DNA of 64,000 nucleotides from an uncultured Pelagibacteraceae bacterium (GCA_902609685.1 CACLSR010000001.1:113505-177504), one strand, 5' to 3'; counted from the stretch's first letter, positions 53,882 to 61,959 are shown. Translations and numbers: made by a program. The notes: generated by a model not told the origin, from the sequence alone.

Positions 53882-54712
53882 TTACATAGAGGCATCAAAA
53901 CCAAACCATTTAGTAGCTATTCTACTAATGTCTCCGTTTTTTCTAGCCTTCTCGATTGCTTTGTTAAATGCTTTTAATAATTCAGTGTCGTCTTTTCTAA
54001 TTCCAACTCCAACACCATTACCAAATGCTCCACCTGAAAAAGTTGGACCTACAAGAACAACTGGTTTACCAGATTTCTCAGCATAATCTGTAAAAGCAAC
54101 TGCAGCTGCTAATGCAACATCGCATCTTCCTGATGCTAAGTCTAAGTTGACTTCATCTTGTGTTTTGTAAGTTCTTAGATTTATTTTTCCTACGTCACCA
54201 GACTCTAAAAAGTTTTGGTGAATAGTTGCTGTTTGTGTACAAACAGTTTTACCAGCAAGAGCACCCGTTAAAGTTTTTAAAGTTTTTTTAACACCTGAAC
54301 CACCTAAAGTAAGATTGATTCCTTCAGGAGTATCCATACCTTCAAGGTCAGAACCTTTCATAACTGCTAAAGATGCAACTTCATCTGCATAACCTTGTGA
54401 AAAGCTAATAGCTTTCTGTCTTTCAGCAGTAATAGACATACCTGCCATAATTGCATCAAATTTTCTCATAATTAAAGCTGGTATCATTCCATCCCAATCT
54501 TGTTCAACAATCTCACATTGTTGTCCAATATATCTGCAAAGTGTGTAAGCTAATTCAACTTCAAATCCGATTAATTTACCTGATGCATCTTTAGAATTCC
54601 ATGGAGGATAAGCGCCTTCTGTTCCAATTTTAATTTTGTCAGCATTAACATTTCCAATAATTAACAATGAAAACAAAACTGAAAAAATAATTTTTTTAAA
54701 TTTATTCATCAT
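53882..54712 (-). CDS. Basic amino acid ABC transporter substrate-binding protein
   Basis: 276 residues. Signal peptide to about residue 24 (IIGNVNA), then IKIGTEGAYPPWNSKDASGKLIGFEVELAYTLC, DWDGMIPALIMRKFDAIMAGMSITAERQK and a C-terminal ISRIATKWFGFD, the pattern of lysine/arginine/ornithine-type binding proteins (ArgT/AotJ/HisJ). SD AAAGGAGAG precedes the ATG. It lies downstream of speDE on the same strand (58 bp), so it may be part of the polyamine transcript. Confidence 0.9.
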   Translation of the reverse strand: MMNKFKKIIFSVLFSLLIIGNVNADKIKIGTEGAYPPWNSKDASGKLIGFEVELAYTLCRYIGQQCEIVEQDWDGMIPALIMRKFDAIMAGMSITAERQKAISFSQGYADEVASLAVMKGSDLEGMDTPEGINLTLGGSGVKKTLKTLTGALAGKTVCTQTATIHQNFLESGDVGKINLRTYKTQDEVNLDLASGRCDVALAAAVAFTDYAEKSGKPVVLVGPTFSGGAFGNGVGVGIRKDDTELLKAFNKAIEKARKNGDISRIATKWFGFDASM

Positions 54713-54770
54713 TCTCTCCTTTAATAAAAAAAATATTATTTCACAAATCAGAGACTTTAAAAAGAAAAAA

Positions 54771-55811
54771 CTAATGATTTATTGAAGACGAGAAATTCCA
54801 AGAACAATCAAAACTAGGTACATAAACCCTAGATAATTTGGTATTTCCAAAATGATGGTGAAAAACATTCATCCAATTTTCAACTTGAAGAGGTTTTTTA
54901 TCTTGGCTGCCAACTTGTGCTGTGATCACACCCTTTGGTTTTAATATTCTTACTAATGAGTCCATATTTTTTGCAGCCAAATCTATACAAAACTGATCAT
55001 CATTTAAATCTACAAAGATATGATCGTATGTATCATCTTTTACTGATTTAATACTATGAAACGCATCTCCCCAAACACATTTAACTGAATTTTTCTCTGT
55101 AGCTTTTTTTCCAATGTCCCCTAAATGTTTGTTACAAACTTCAACTACTTCTGGATCAAGCTCATACCAATCGATAAAATTAAATTTTTTAGATATACAC
55201 TCTCTAGCAACACCTCCATCACCACCACCAATGATTGCAGCTCTTTCATTATTTTTATTTAACTTCAATCCGGCACCTACAAACGTTGAGCTGTACAAAT
55301 GTTCATCAGACTCAGCTACTTGAATTTCACCATCAATAAATAATGATTTACCAAATTGCTCTAACTCTAAAATTTCGATGTGTTGACCCACCTTTGATTT
55401 AAAATCTTCCAAAACTTCATTTACAACATATGATTTTTGTAAACCTGGTGAGCTGTAAATATCGTGATAAAGAGATCTCGTATCTCTATTAAACTCTTTT
55501 TTTACAATTCTTTTGTGCTTAAATTCTTTTTTAACAATATCAACCGCTACTGAGGGACTGATTTTTCCACATGTAAAGAAGTCAAAACTTATAATTCCTT
55601 TCTCGGGAAATGTATGAAAACTGATATGACTTTCAGCTAATAATGCAAGAATTGTAAAGCCCTGTGGTTCAAACTTATATTTTGATATATTTAAGATTGT
55701 AACTTTAGCTACTTTAGCAATCTCTTTGATAACTCTTTCATAAACTGATGGATCATATTCTTTATCAGTACCAATTATATCTAAAGTAATGTGCTCCCCT
55801 ACTTTTATCAT
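54771..55811 (-). CDS. Fused S-adenosylmethionine decarboxylase-spermidine synthase (SpeD-SpeE)
   Basis: 346 residues, two domains. Residues 1-115 are prokaryotic AdoMet decarboxylase: LLAESHISFHTFPEKG with the self-cleavage site Glu60-Ser61 (pyruvoyl-forming), His66, and Cys81 in FFTCG. Residues about 140-340 are an aminopropyltransferase with SLFIDGEIQVAESDEHLY, IIGGGDGGVARE (195-204), YELDPEVVEVC and VDLNDD in place of the usual DxTDP. It should make decarboxylated AdoMet and spermidine, releasing methylthioadenosine. Decarboxylation of ornithine or arginine by SpeD is an alternative. It is 1 bp from the aldolase gene. Confidence 0.9.
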   Translation of the reverse strand: MIKVGEHITLDIIGTDKEYDPSVYERVIKEIAKVAKVTILNISKYKFEPQGFTILALLAESHISFHTFPEKGIISFDFFTCGKISPSVAVDIVKKEFKHKRIVKKEFNRDTRSLYHDIYSSPGLQKSYVVNEVLEDFKSKVGQHIEILELEQFGKSLFIDGEIQVAESDEHLYSSTFVGAGLKLNKNNERAAIIGGGDGGVARECISKKFNFIDWYELDPEVVEVCNKHLGDIGKKATEKNSVKCVWGDAFHSIKSVKDDTYDHIFVDLNDDQFCIDLAAKNMDSLVRILKPKGVITAQVGSQDKKPLQVENWMNVFHHHFGNTKLSRVYVPSFDCSWNFSSSINH

Positions 55812-55812
55812 A

Positions 55813-56469
55813 TTACCCTTTTTTATAATCTTTAGCTTTTTCCAAAACTTTATTCATTTCTTCTAATGAAAGAATTTTTGGGTCTCCTAACTTTAGTGCA
55901 ATAGTGTATTGATGACAAATATTTTCTATCTCTTGTGCTAGTTCAAATGCTTGGTCTAAATTTTTTCCAAAAGCAACCTGTCCGTGATTAGACATCAAAC
56001 AAGCACTTCTATTTTCTAAAGCTTTAATTACATTTTGTGAGAGTTCTTTTGTCCCAAAAGTAGCATATTTAGCACATTTAATGTCTTCTCCTCCTGCAAG
56101 AGCAATCATGTAATGAAACGGAGGTATAGATTTTCCGTGTGAAGATACAGCTGTTGCGTGTGGAGAATGTGCATGAACAATTGCATGAGCATCTTTTTTA
56201 TTAACATAAATATCTCTATGAAATCTCCATTCGGAGGAGGGTTTGTTCACTGAGTCGTTATTTTCTGCTTCTTCATTTAAACCCATAAAAACAATATCTT
56301 CTGGCTTTAAAGTTTCATATTTTTTTCCTGACGGAGTAATCAAATAACCTTGAATATTATCTTGTTCTGCTCTCAAAGATATATTTCCTGATCGTAGCGG
56401 TGAAAGATTTGTAGAGTTCAATTTAAGAGAATGCTCAATAATTTGATTTCTTTGGTCTAAATTCCTCAT
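55813..56469 (-). CDS. Class II aldolase, FucA-like; probable Ald2 of the DHAP shunt
   Basis: 218 residues, very close to FucA: KPSSEWRFH, HYMIALAGGEDIKCAKYATF and GTKELSQNVI. Catalytic Glu80 and zinc ligands His99, His101 and His162 match FucA Glu73, His92, His94 and His155 with a constant offset of seven. Beside mtnA and mtnP, in the order known from Rhodospirillum rubrum, it probably cleaves methylthioribulose-1-P (and deoxyribulose-1-P) to DHAP and (methylthio)acetaldehyde. The MtnB dehydratase role is less likely, as no mtnC, mtnD or mtnK is nearby. It overlaps mtnA by 4 bp. Confidence 0.82.
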   Translation of the reverse strand: MRNLDQRNQIIEHSLKLNSTNLSPLRSGNISLRAEQDNIQGYLITPSGKKYETLKPEDIVFMGLNEEAENNDSVNKPSSEWRFHRDIYVNKKDAHAIVHAHSPHATAVSSHGKSIPPFHYMIALAGGEDIKCAKYATFGTKELSQNVIKALENRSACLMSNHGQVAFGKNLDQAFELAQEIENICHQYTIALKLGDPKILSLEEMNKVLEKAKDYKKG

Positions 56470-57536
56470 TTAAATAACTCTTTTAGTCCTCTTTCTGATG
56501 CTTCACATATGCCTTTTTCGGTGATTAATCCTGTAACATATTTTGCCGGAGTTACATCAAAAGCCAAATTCATAGCTTTACTTTTTTTTGGATAAATTAG
56601 TATTTTTTTTACATTTCCTTTCCCATCTAAACCTTCCACATGAGATAATTCCTCTGAATTTCTCTCCTCAATTGGAATATCTTTATGGTCTTTTATATTC
56701 CAGTCAATTGTTGAACTTGGTAGTGCAACATAAAAAGGAATTTTATTATCATGAGCTGCTAGTGCTTTTAGATAAGTTCCAACTTTATTACAAACATCTC
56801 CATTTGCTAGAGTTCTGTCTGTTCCAACAATACACATATCAACCTCTCCTCTTTGCATCAAAATTCCACCTGTGTTATCTGCAATGATTGTATTTTTAAT
56901 TCCTTCTTCATTTAATTCATATGAAGTAAGATTTGCCCCTTGATTTCTTGGTCTAGTTTCATCTGCCCACACATGAACTGGGATACCTTTTTTGTGCGCA
57001 TGATAGATTGGAGAAGTTGCGGTTCCCCAATTTATTGTTGCAAGCCAACCTGCATTACAATGAGTTAATATATTAACTGTATCTTTTTTTTTATTATAAA
57101 TTTCCTCTATTATTTTAAGACCATTTAATCCTATATTTTCGCAAAATTTTATATCTTCTTCACATATATCTTTTGCTTCATTAAGAGCTATTTCTAAAAT
57201 TTTATCACTATTTAAACCTGATAATTTATTCATCATTCTATCAACAGCCCATTTTAAATTTATTGCTGTTGGTCTTGAGCTAATTAATTCATCTGCAGAT
57301 TTTTTCAAAAATGATTGATCATTATTTTCAATAATTGCCAAGACTAATCCATAAGCTGCTGTAGCACCTATCAAAGGTGCTCCTCTTACTTCCATTATTT
57401 TTATAGCATTAATTGCATCTTTAACTGACTTTAGATCCTTTATGACGAATTGATGTGGTAGTTTTGTTTGATCAATAATTTTTACAACATTATTTTCAAA
57501 CCAAATAGTACGATAATCTTTTCCTTCTATTCTCAT
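56466..57536 (-). CDS. mtnA: Methylthioribose-1-phosphate isomerase
   Basis: 356 residues, eIF2B-like isomerase. Catalytic Cys160 (ILTHCNAGWLAT) and Asp240 (IVGTDRTLANGD) fall at the same numbers as in B. subtilis MtnA, and MEVRGAPLIGATAAYG and TRPRNQGANLTSYEL are family motifs. It converts methylthioribose-1-P to methylthioribulose-1-P. It overlaps its neighbours by 4 bp on both sides, so mtnP, mtnA and the aldolase are one transcript. Confidence 0.96.
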   Translation of the reverse strand: MRIEGKDYRTIWFENNVVKIIDQTKLPHQFVIKDLKSVKDAINAIKIMEVRGAPLIGATAAYGLVLAIIENNDQSFLKKSADELISSRPTAINLKWAVDRMMNKLSGLNSDKILEIALNEAKDICEEDIKFCENIGLNGLKIIEEIYNKKKDTVNILTHCNAGWLATINWGTATSPIYHAHKKGIPVHVWADETRPRNQGANLTSYELNEEGIKNTIIADNTGGILMQRGEVDMCIVGTDRTLANGDVCNKVGTYLKALAAHDNKIPFYVALPSSTIDWNIKDHKDIPIEERNSEELSHVEGLDGKGNVKKILIYPKKSKAMNLAFDVTPAKYVTGLITEKGICEASERGLKELFK

Positions 57537-58405
57537 TTATTTAAAACTCTACCCGCAACTGTTTTAAGTTTATCTATAGTTTTTTTAGTTCGTTTTTCAG
57601 GTGAAGTAATAATAGCAACATCCAAACAATTGTTTGTTGGATCTTTAGGATCAATATGATTTTCAAAATTTTCTATTAAATTTTTAATCATATTTTTGGC
57701 TTTTGCAGCATTTCCTAAAAGAACTTTTATTACTTGTTGCACATCTACATTTTCATGATCTGGGTGCCAACAATCATAATCAGTTACCATTGAAACCGAT
57801 GCATACCTAATTTCTGCTTCTCTAGCTAATTTAGCCTCTGGCATATTTGTCATACCAATCACATCAGCTTTCCATGATCTATAAAGATTGGACTCAGCTA
57901 AAGTTGAAAATTGTGGCCCTTCCATTACTACATAGGTTCCACCTCTTTGATATTCTATTTTTTCTTTTTTAATAGCTTCTTCACACGCATTCATAAGACC
58001 ATTTGATGTTGGATGAGCCATAGAAACATGGGCAACGATTTCGTCATCAAAAAAAGTTTTATTTCTTGCGAAAGTTCTATCTATAAATTGATCAACAATT
58101 ACAAATTTACCTGGCGGTAAATCTTCTTTTAAAGATCCAACAGCTGATACAGAAACAATGTCAGAAACACCTAATTGTTTTAACGCATCAATATTAGCTC
58201 TAAAATTTATTTTTGAGGGTGAAATAAAATGCCCCCTTCCATGTCTTGGTAAAAAATAAACCTCTTTATTTTTATATTTTGTCTTTAAAATTTGATCTGA
58301 GGGTTTTCCCCAAGGAGTTTGTAAATCAACTAACTCTCGATTTTCAAATTCCTCAACATCATATAAACCGCTTCCACCAATGATTGCTAATTTATTTATT
58401 GTCAT
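57533..58405 (-). CDS. mtnP: Methylthioadenosine phosphorylase
   Basis: 290 residues. Phosphate loop IIGGSGLYDVEEF, FLPRHGRGHFISPSKINFRANI, VSAVGSLKEDLPPGKFV, and the substrate region IGMTNMPEAKLAREAEIRYA followed by VTDYDCWHP, specific for MTA phosphorylase. It splits methylthioadenosine to adenine and methylthioribose-1-P. First gene of the salvage/polyamine operon and divergent from apt, which reuses the adenine. Confidence 0.94.
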   Translation of the reverse strand: MTINKLAIIGGSGLYDVEEFENRELVDLQTPWGKPSDQILKTKYKNKEVYFLPRHGRGHFISPSKINFRANIDALKQLGVSDIVSVSAVGSLKEDLPPGKFVIVDQFIDRTFARNKTFFDDEIVAHVSMAHPTSNGLMNACEEAIKKEKIEYQRGGTYVVMEGPQFSTLAESNLYRSWKADVIGMTNMPEAKLAREAEIRYASVSMVTDYDCWHPDHENVDVQQVIKVLLGNAAKAKNMIKNLIENFENHIDPKDPTNNCLDVAIITSPEKRTKKTIDKLKTVAGRVLNK

Positions 58406-58432
58406 ATAAAAATTTTTAATTAATTATTAATA

Positions 58433-58438
58433 TATAAT
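58433..58438 (+). promoter_or_regulatory. -10 box of apt
   Basis: A perfect TATAAT ends 8 nt before the apt ATG at 58447, within the 41-bp divergent gap to mtnP. The leader would be one or two nucleotides at most. The -35 would overlap the mtnP start region and is not convincing. No SD. Confidence 0.45.
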
Positions 58439-58446
58439 TTAACCAT

Positions 58447-58974
58447 ATGAATTTAAAAGATTTTATTAGATCAATTCCAGATTATCCAAAAAAAGGGATA
58501 TTATTTCGAGATATAACAACACTAATTAAAAATGAAAAAGCATTTTCTGAAACAATAAACCAGATAGTTGAGAGGAGTAAAAAAGTAAAATTCGATAAAA
58601 TTGCAGCTATTGAGTCAAGAGGCTTTGTTTTTGCTTCTGCTGTTTCATACATATTAAAAAAACCCTTTGTGATGCTTAGAAAGAAAAATAAATTACCAGC
58701 TGATGTTCACTCAATAGATTTTGAACTCGAATATGGTACCGCAACAATAGAGGTGCATAAAGACTCTATTGATGAAAATGATGAGGTTTTAATTATTGAT
58801 GATTTAATTGCAACTGGAGGGACGGCAGAAGCTGCAGCTAGGTTAGTTGAAATTTCTAAAGGAAAAGTTGCTGCTTTTATTTTTGTTATTAATTTATTTG
58901 ATCTCAGTGGTACGGACAAATTAATAAAAAAAGGTTATAAAGTTGAAAACCTTATTGATTTTCCGGGTCATTAA
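58447..58974 (+). CDS. apt: Adenine phosphoribosyltransferase
   Basis: 175 residues. N-terminal IRSIPDYPKKGILFRDIT, IAAIESRGFVFASAVSYIL, and the PRPP-binding loop VLIIDDLIATGGTAEAAARL. It converts adenine and PRPP to AMP. Divergent from mtnP, whose product is adenine, which makes a direct functional link. A methyltransferase gene follows after 2 bp. Confidence 0.96.
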   Translation: MNLKDFIRSIPDYPKKGILFRDITTLIKNEKAFSETINQIVERSKKVKFDKIAAIESRGFVFASAVSYILKKPFVMLRKKNKLPADVHSIDFELEYGTATIEVHKDSIDENDEVLIIDDLIATGGTAEAAARLVEISKGKVAAFIFVINLFDLSGTDKLIKKGYKVENLIDFPGH

Positions 58975-58976
58975 AA

Positions 58977-59654
58977 ATGGAAAAATTAAATAAAATTTCT
59001 AAAATATTTAATAAGATTTATTACAATCTTTTCGTTGAAAGTTTTAAGTGTAAACTTCATTACAATTTTCCACAAAATTATTATCGTTGGGATCTTATTG
59101 AATATTTGATTAACAAATATGATTATTCTGATTACTTAGAAATAGGTTGTGATCAAAATCAGTTATTTTCAAAAATTAAGATACAAAATAAAGTTGGTGT
59201 AGACCCAAGTAGTGGTGGGAATGTTAGAAAAACAAGTGATGAATTTTTTAAAGAAAATAAGAATAAATTTGACATCGTTTTTATCGACGGCCTTCATATT
59301 TATGATCAAGTAAAAAAAGATATTCTTAATTCAATAAATTGTTTAAAAGACAATGGTATTATCTTGGTTCATGATTGTATGCCCGACTGTTTAAGTAAAC
59401 AGGCCGTTCCTAGATATAGAATGATATGGAATGGTGATGTTTGGAAAGCAATAGTTGACTTAAGACAAAGAGAGGATTTAGAAATTTTTACATGTGAAAT
59501 GGATCAAGGTATAGGAATAATTAAAAAAAAGAAAAATACCTCGATCTTAGAAATAAAAAAACCAGCAAGAAATTTAAAATTTAAAGATTACTATGCTAAT
59601 TACAAAAATTTTCTTAGAGTAATAAGTGTAGAAGAATTAAAACAGAAATATTAA
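58977..59654 (+). CDS. Class I SAM-dependent methyltransferase (Methyltransf_24-like)
   Basis: 225 residues. SAM-binding DYLEIGCDQNQLFSKI, acidic strand VGVDPSSGGNVRKTS, DIVFIDGLHIYDQVKKDI and GIILVHDCMPD, as in methyltransferases of surface-sugar clusters. Substrate unknown; it lies beside an epimerase and a GT2 gene, so a sugar is a reasonable guess. It starts 2 bp after apt and ends with a 4-bp overlap on the convergent epimerase. Confidence 0.8.
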   Translation: MEKLNKISKIFNKIYYNLFVESFKCKLHYNFPQNYYRWDLIEYLINKYDYSDYLEIGCDQNQLFSKIKIQNKVGVDPSSGGNVRKTSDEFFKENKNKFDIVFIDGLHIYDQVKKDILNSINCLKDNGIILVHDCMPDCLSKQAVPRYRMIWNGDVWKAIVDLRQREDLEIFTCEMDQGIGIIKKKKNTSILEIKKPARNLKFKDYYANYKNFLRVISVEELKQKY

Positions 59655-60667
59655 ATTTCTTTATTTTTCCACGTATCTGGAGTTAAATCATTATCAATCT
59701 CAATAGTTAAACGATAATTGAAATCTTTGGGTCCTCTTTTTTTTATATAATCGTAAGTTTTTTTGACACCATCACTCAAACTCACTTTTGTCTCATAATT
59801 TAATAATTTTCTTGCTTTATCAGCGGAACAGGTAGCATGCTTTACCTCTCTTGGCCTGTCTTCTTTAAAAACCGCCTCAAGATTTGAACCAGTTATATTA
59901 GAACAAATTTCAACCACTTTATTTATAGTTACAAATTCTTCATCTGGTCCTATGTTAATTACCTGTTTATTTAAATTTTTTTGATCCAACATGGGAACTA
60001 AGCAGCTTAAACAATCGTCAATATATGAAAAGCATCGTTTTTGCTCACCATCACCATAAACTACTGGAGGTTTTCCTTGAAGCATTCTATTTAAAAATAT
60101 AGAGACCACATTTCTATATGGATCAGTGTAAATTTGTCTAGGACCTATTATATTATGAGGAACAGCAATTACCCACTCTATATTATTTAAATCACAAAGA
60201 TTCTTTAATACATCTTCAGCTGCCACTTTCGAAATACCATAGGGGTCGACGGGTTTAGGAGTCATATCTTCTGTAAAGGGTGTTTGTTGATCTCCATATC
60301 TTGCCATAGAGGAGCAAAAAATAATTCTTTTTACTTTTTCATTAACTGCTGCAGAAAAAATTGAGACTGAAGCAAGGTAATTATTTTTTGTAATTTCATA
60401 AGGTGAAAATACCGACAAACCCTCATGAGCTGTTGCTGCACAATGATAAACTATATCAATATTTTTCATTATTTTTTTTACTTTTGAAAAATCGCTACAA
60501 TCAAAATTATGAAACTCTATATCTTTATGTATATTATCTTCATAACCACCAATCATATTATCTACACCAACAACTTTATGACCAAGATCTAATAATTTTT
60601 CTGATAAATGTGAACCTAAAAAACCCGCTACACCAGTTACTAGAATATTGTATTTAGTTGTCATCAA
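59651..60667 (-). CDS. NAD-dependent nucleotide-sugar epimerase/dehydratase
   Basis: 338 residues, extended SDR. Rossmann loop VTGVAGFLGSHLSEKLLDLG at the N-terminus, YHCAATAHEG, IFCSSMARYGDQ (catalytic Ser), DPYGISKVAAED (YxxxK), and the C-terminal SYIDDCLSCLVPML and NIGPDEEFVTI. It probably converts a UDP-sugar (UDP-glucose or UDP-GlcNAc 4-epimerase-like) for surface glycans. The exact sugar cannot be told. A C-terminal tail of about 20 residues goes beyond the usual fold. Confidence 0.87.
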   Translation of the reverse strand: MMTTKYNILVTGVAGFLGSHLSEKLLDLGHKVVGVDNMIGGYEDNIHKDIEFHNFDCSDFSKVKKIMKNIDIVYHCAATAHEGLSVFSPYEITKNNYLASVSIFSAAVNEKVKRIIFCSSMARYGDQQTPFTEDMTPKPVDPYGISKVAAEDVLKNLCDLNNIEWVIAVPHNIIGPRQIYTDPYRNVVSIFLNRMLQGKPPVVYGDGEQKRCFSYIDDCLSCLVPMLDQKNLNKQVINIGPDEEFVTINKVVEICSNITGSNLEAVFKEDRPREVKHATCSADKARKLLNYETKVSLSDGVKKTYDYIKKRGPKDFNYRLTIEIDNDLTPDTWKNKEI

Positions 60668-60687
60668 AAATCTAAATTATTATACAT

Positions 60688-61530
60688 TTAAAGCTTAGGT
60701 CTATACCATGATTTTCTTAATAAAACAGAATTAATAATACCTGATAATCTATGTTTATAAATTTCACTTTTATCCTTTTGAAATGTTATCAAAAAAATTA
60801 TAAATTTTATCAAAGATGAAGATAATTTCGGTAGAATTTTTATCATTGCAGCTGAGTATCCATAATGTTTTTTGTGAAAATAGAATGTTGACCACATCCA
60901 GTGCCAATTTCTAGAAAGCTCCATGGGTTTCTCAATTTCTGAATTATGTGATGTACCACCTAAATGGCTTACTTTGATTGTGGGATCTATAAATATTTTT
61001 GAATTATTTTTTTTTAATCTTCTACATAAATCTATTTCTTCAAAATAAAGGAAAAAATTATCATCAAAAAAATTAATTTGCTTAAGATTTTTCATATTCA
61101 AAAACATTGCAAAACCTTTGACATTATCTACCTCTTTAATTTCTTTATCCTCATTAATATTAAAATTATTGTATTTTTCATTTTGAGATATAGGAGCGAT
61201 AATTCCAAAATCCCCCAAATTATTGATGCTTAAAAAAAATTTATTCACTGCATCATTATTTAAAGTCACATCAGGGTTTACTATTAAAGCATAACTAGTT
61301 TTAACCCTTGATAGACCTAGATTGTTTCCTGCTCCATACCCTAAATTTTCTTTTGACAAAATACATTCCACATTTTGATATTTAGAGTGAATTTCTTCCT
61401 TTAATTTTTCATCATTTGAATTTTCAATAACGATAATTTTAATACTTTTTTCAATTGACTCTATACAACTGAAAATTTTATCCCTGCTATAAAATGAAGT
61501 GATTATGACAGTTAAATCGAAAGTTTTCAT
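60688..61530 (-). CDS. Glycosyltransferase family 2
   Basis: 280 residues, GT-A fold: VIITSFYSRDKIFSCIESIE, LSKENLGYGAGNNLGLSRVK and SYALIVNPDVTLNN where the NPD is the DxD-type metal site, then FFLYFEEIDLCRRLKKN and VSHLGGTSH as in rhamnosyltransferase-like GT2 enzymes. It likely adds a deoxy sugar to a surface polymer. It is 20 bp downstream of nothing coding except the tRNA and 20 bp upstream of the epimerase. Confidence 0.88.
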   Translation of the reverse strand: MKTFDLTVIITSFYSRDKIFSCIESIEKSIKIIVIENSNDEKLKEEIHSKYQNVECILSKENLGYGAGNNLGLSRVKTSYALIVNPDVTLNNDAVNKFFLSINNLGDFGIIAPISQNEKYNNFNINEDKEIKEVDNVKGFAMFLNMKNLKQINFFDDNFFLYFEEIDLCRRLKKNNSKIFIDPTIKVSHLGGTSHNSEIEKPMELSRNWHWMWSTFYFHKKHYGYSAAMIKILPKLSSSLIKFIIFLITFQKDKSEIYKHRLSGIINSVLLRKSWYRPKL

Positions 61531-61542
61531 ATAAAATTAATA

Positions 61543-61619
61543 TGGTAGCGGGAAGTGGGATCGAACCACTGACCTCGGGCTTATGAGTCCCGCGCTCTAA
61601 CCAACTGAGCTACCCCGCC
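61543..61619 (-). tRNA. tRNA-Met(CAT), elongator type
   Basis: 77 nt including an encoded CCA. Cloverleaf on the minus strand: acceptor GGCGGGG pairing with TCCCGCT (G-U wobbles at both ends), D arm GCTC/GAGC, anticodon loop CTCATAA and T arm AGTGG/CCACT. The acceptor and D arm resemble alphaproteobacterial elongator tRNA-Met rather than tRNA-Ile2 or initiator tRNA. The last anticodon stem pair (31-39) is an A-G mismatch. Confidence 0.93.
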
Positions 61620-61712
61620 TTTTGATGAGATTTATAATAGTTTAATAATTTGATTCAATATTTATTAATTAAGTAAAAGTTATAAATTTAGAGAAAATTA
61701 ACTAATATTTTC

Positions 61713-61919
61713 TTAGAAAATGATTAGACCAAATAAAATCAACCCTGTTGAAGCAGCTGCTGAAAAATACAATTTTTTTCTGCTTTCATTTTTTTTATTT
61801 ACTGCAATTCTATTTAAAAGAACGTTTATGTTGCTACTTTTTGATTGAGTTGATGGTGGATCTTTTTCAAGGTATCTGGCTATAAGCTTTTCTTTGACGT
61901 TAATACCTGAGTTTTTCAT
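61713..61919 (-). CDS. Small tail-anchored membrane protein A
   Basis: 68 residues. The first 48 are charged (KEKLIARYLEKDPPS) and the last 19 form a single hydrophobic helix (YFSAAASTGLILFGLIIF). No signal peptide, so it is probably a C-terminal anchor facing the cytoplasm. The block NINVLLNRIAVNKKNESRKK plus helix resembles INILKSKLEETETKELKK plus helix in the neighbour at 61960, so the two may be paralogues. Function unknown. Confidence 0.6.
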   Translation of the reverse strand: MKNSGINVKEKLIARYLEKDPPSTQSKSSNINVLLNRIAVNKKNESRKKLYFSAAASTGLILFGLIIF

Positions 61920-61959
61920 GTCATTATTTAATCACGTAAAATCAATTTTTGCAAATTTG

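Noticed and set aside
55813-56469. MtnB (methylthioribulose-1-P dehydratase)
   Set aside because: The motifs PSSEWRFH, HYMIA and YATFGT are FucA-like, and no mtnC/mtnD/mtnK genes are near; still not excluded without assay.
61543-61640. tRNA-Met as an integration site of a mobile island
   Set aside because: I see no integrase gene and no second copy of the tRNA 3' end within the following 2.4 kb.
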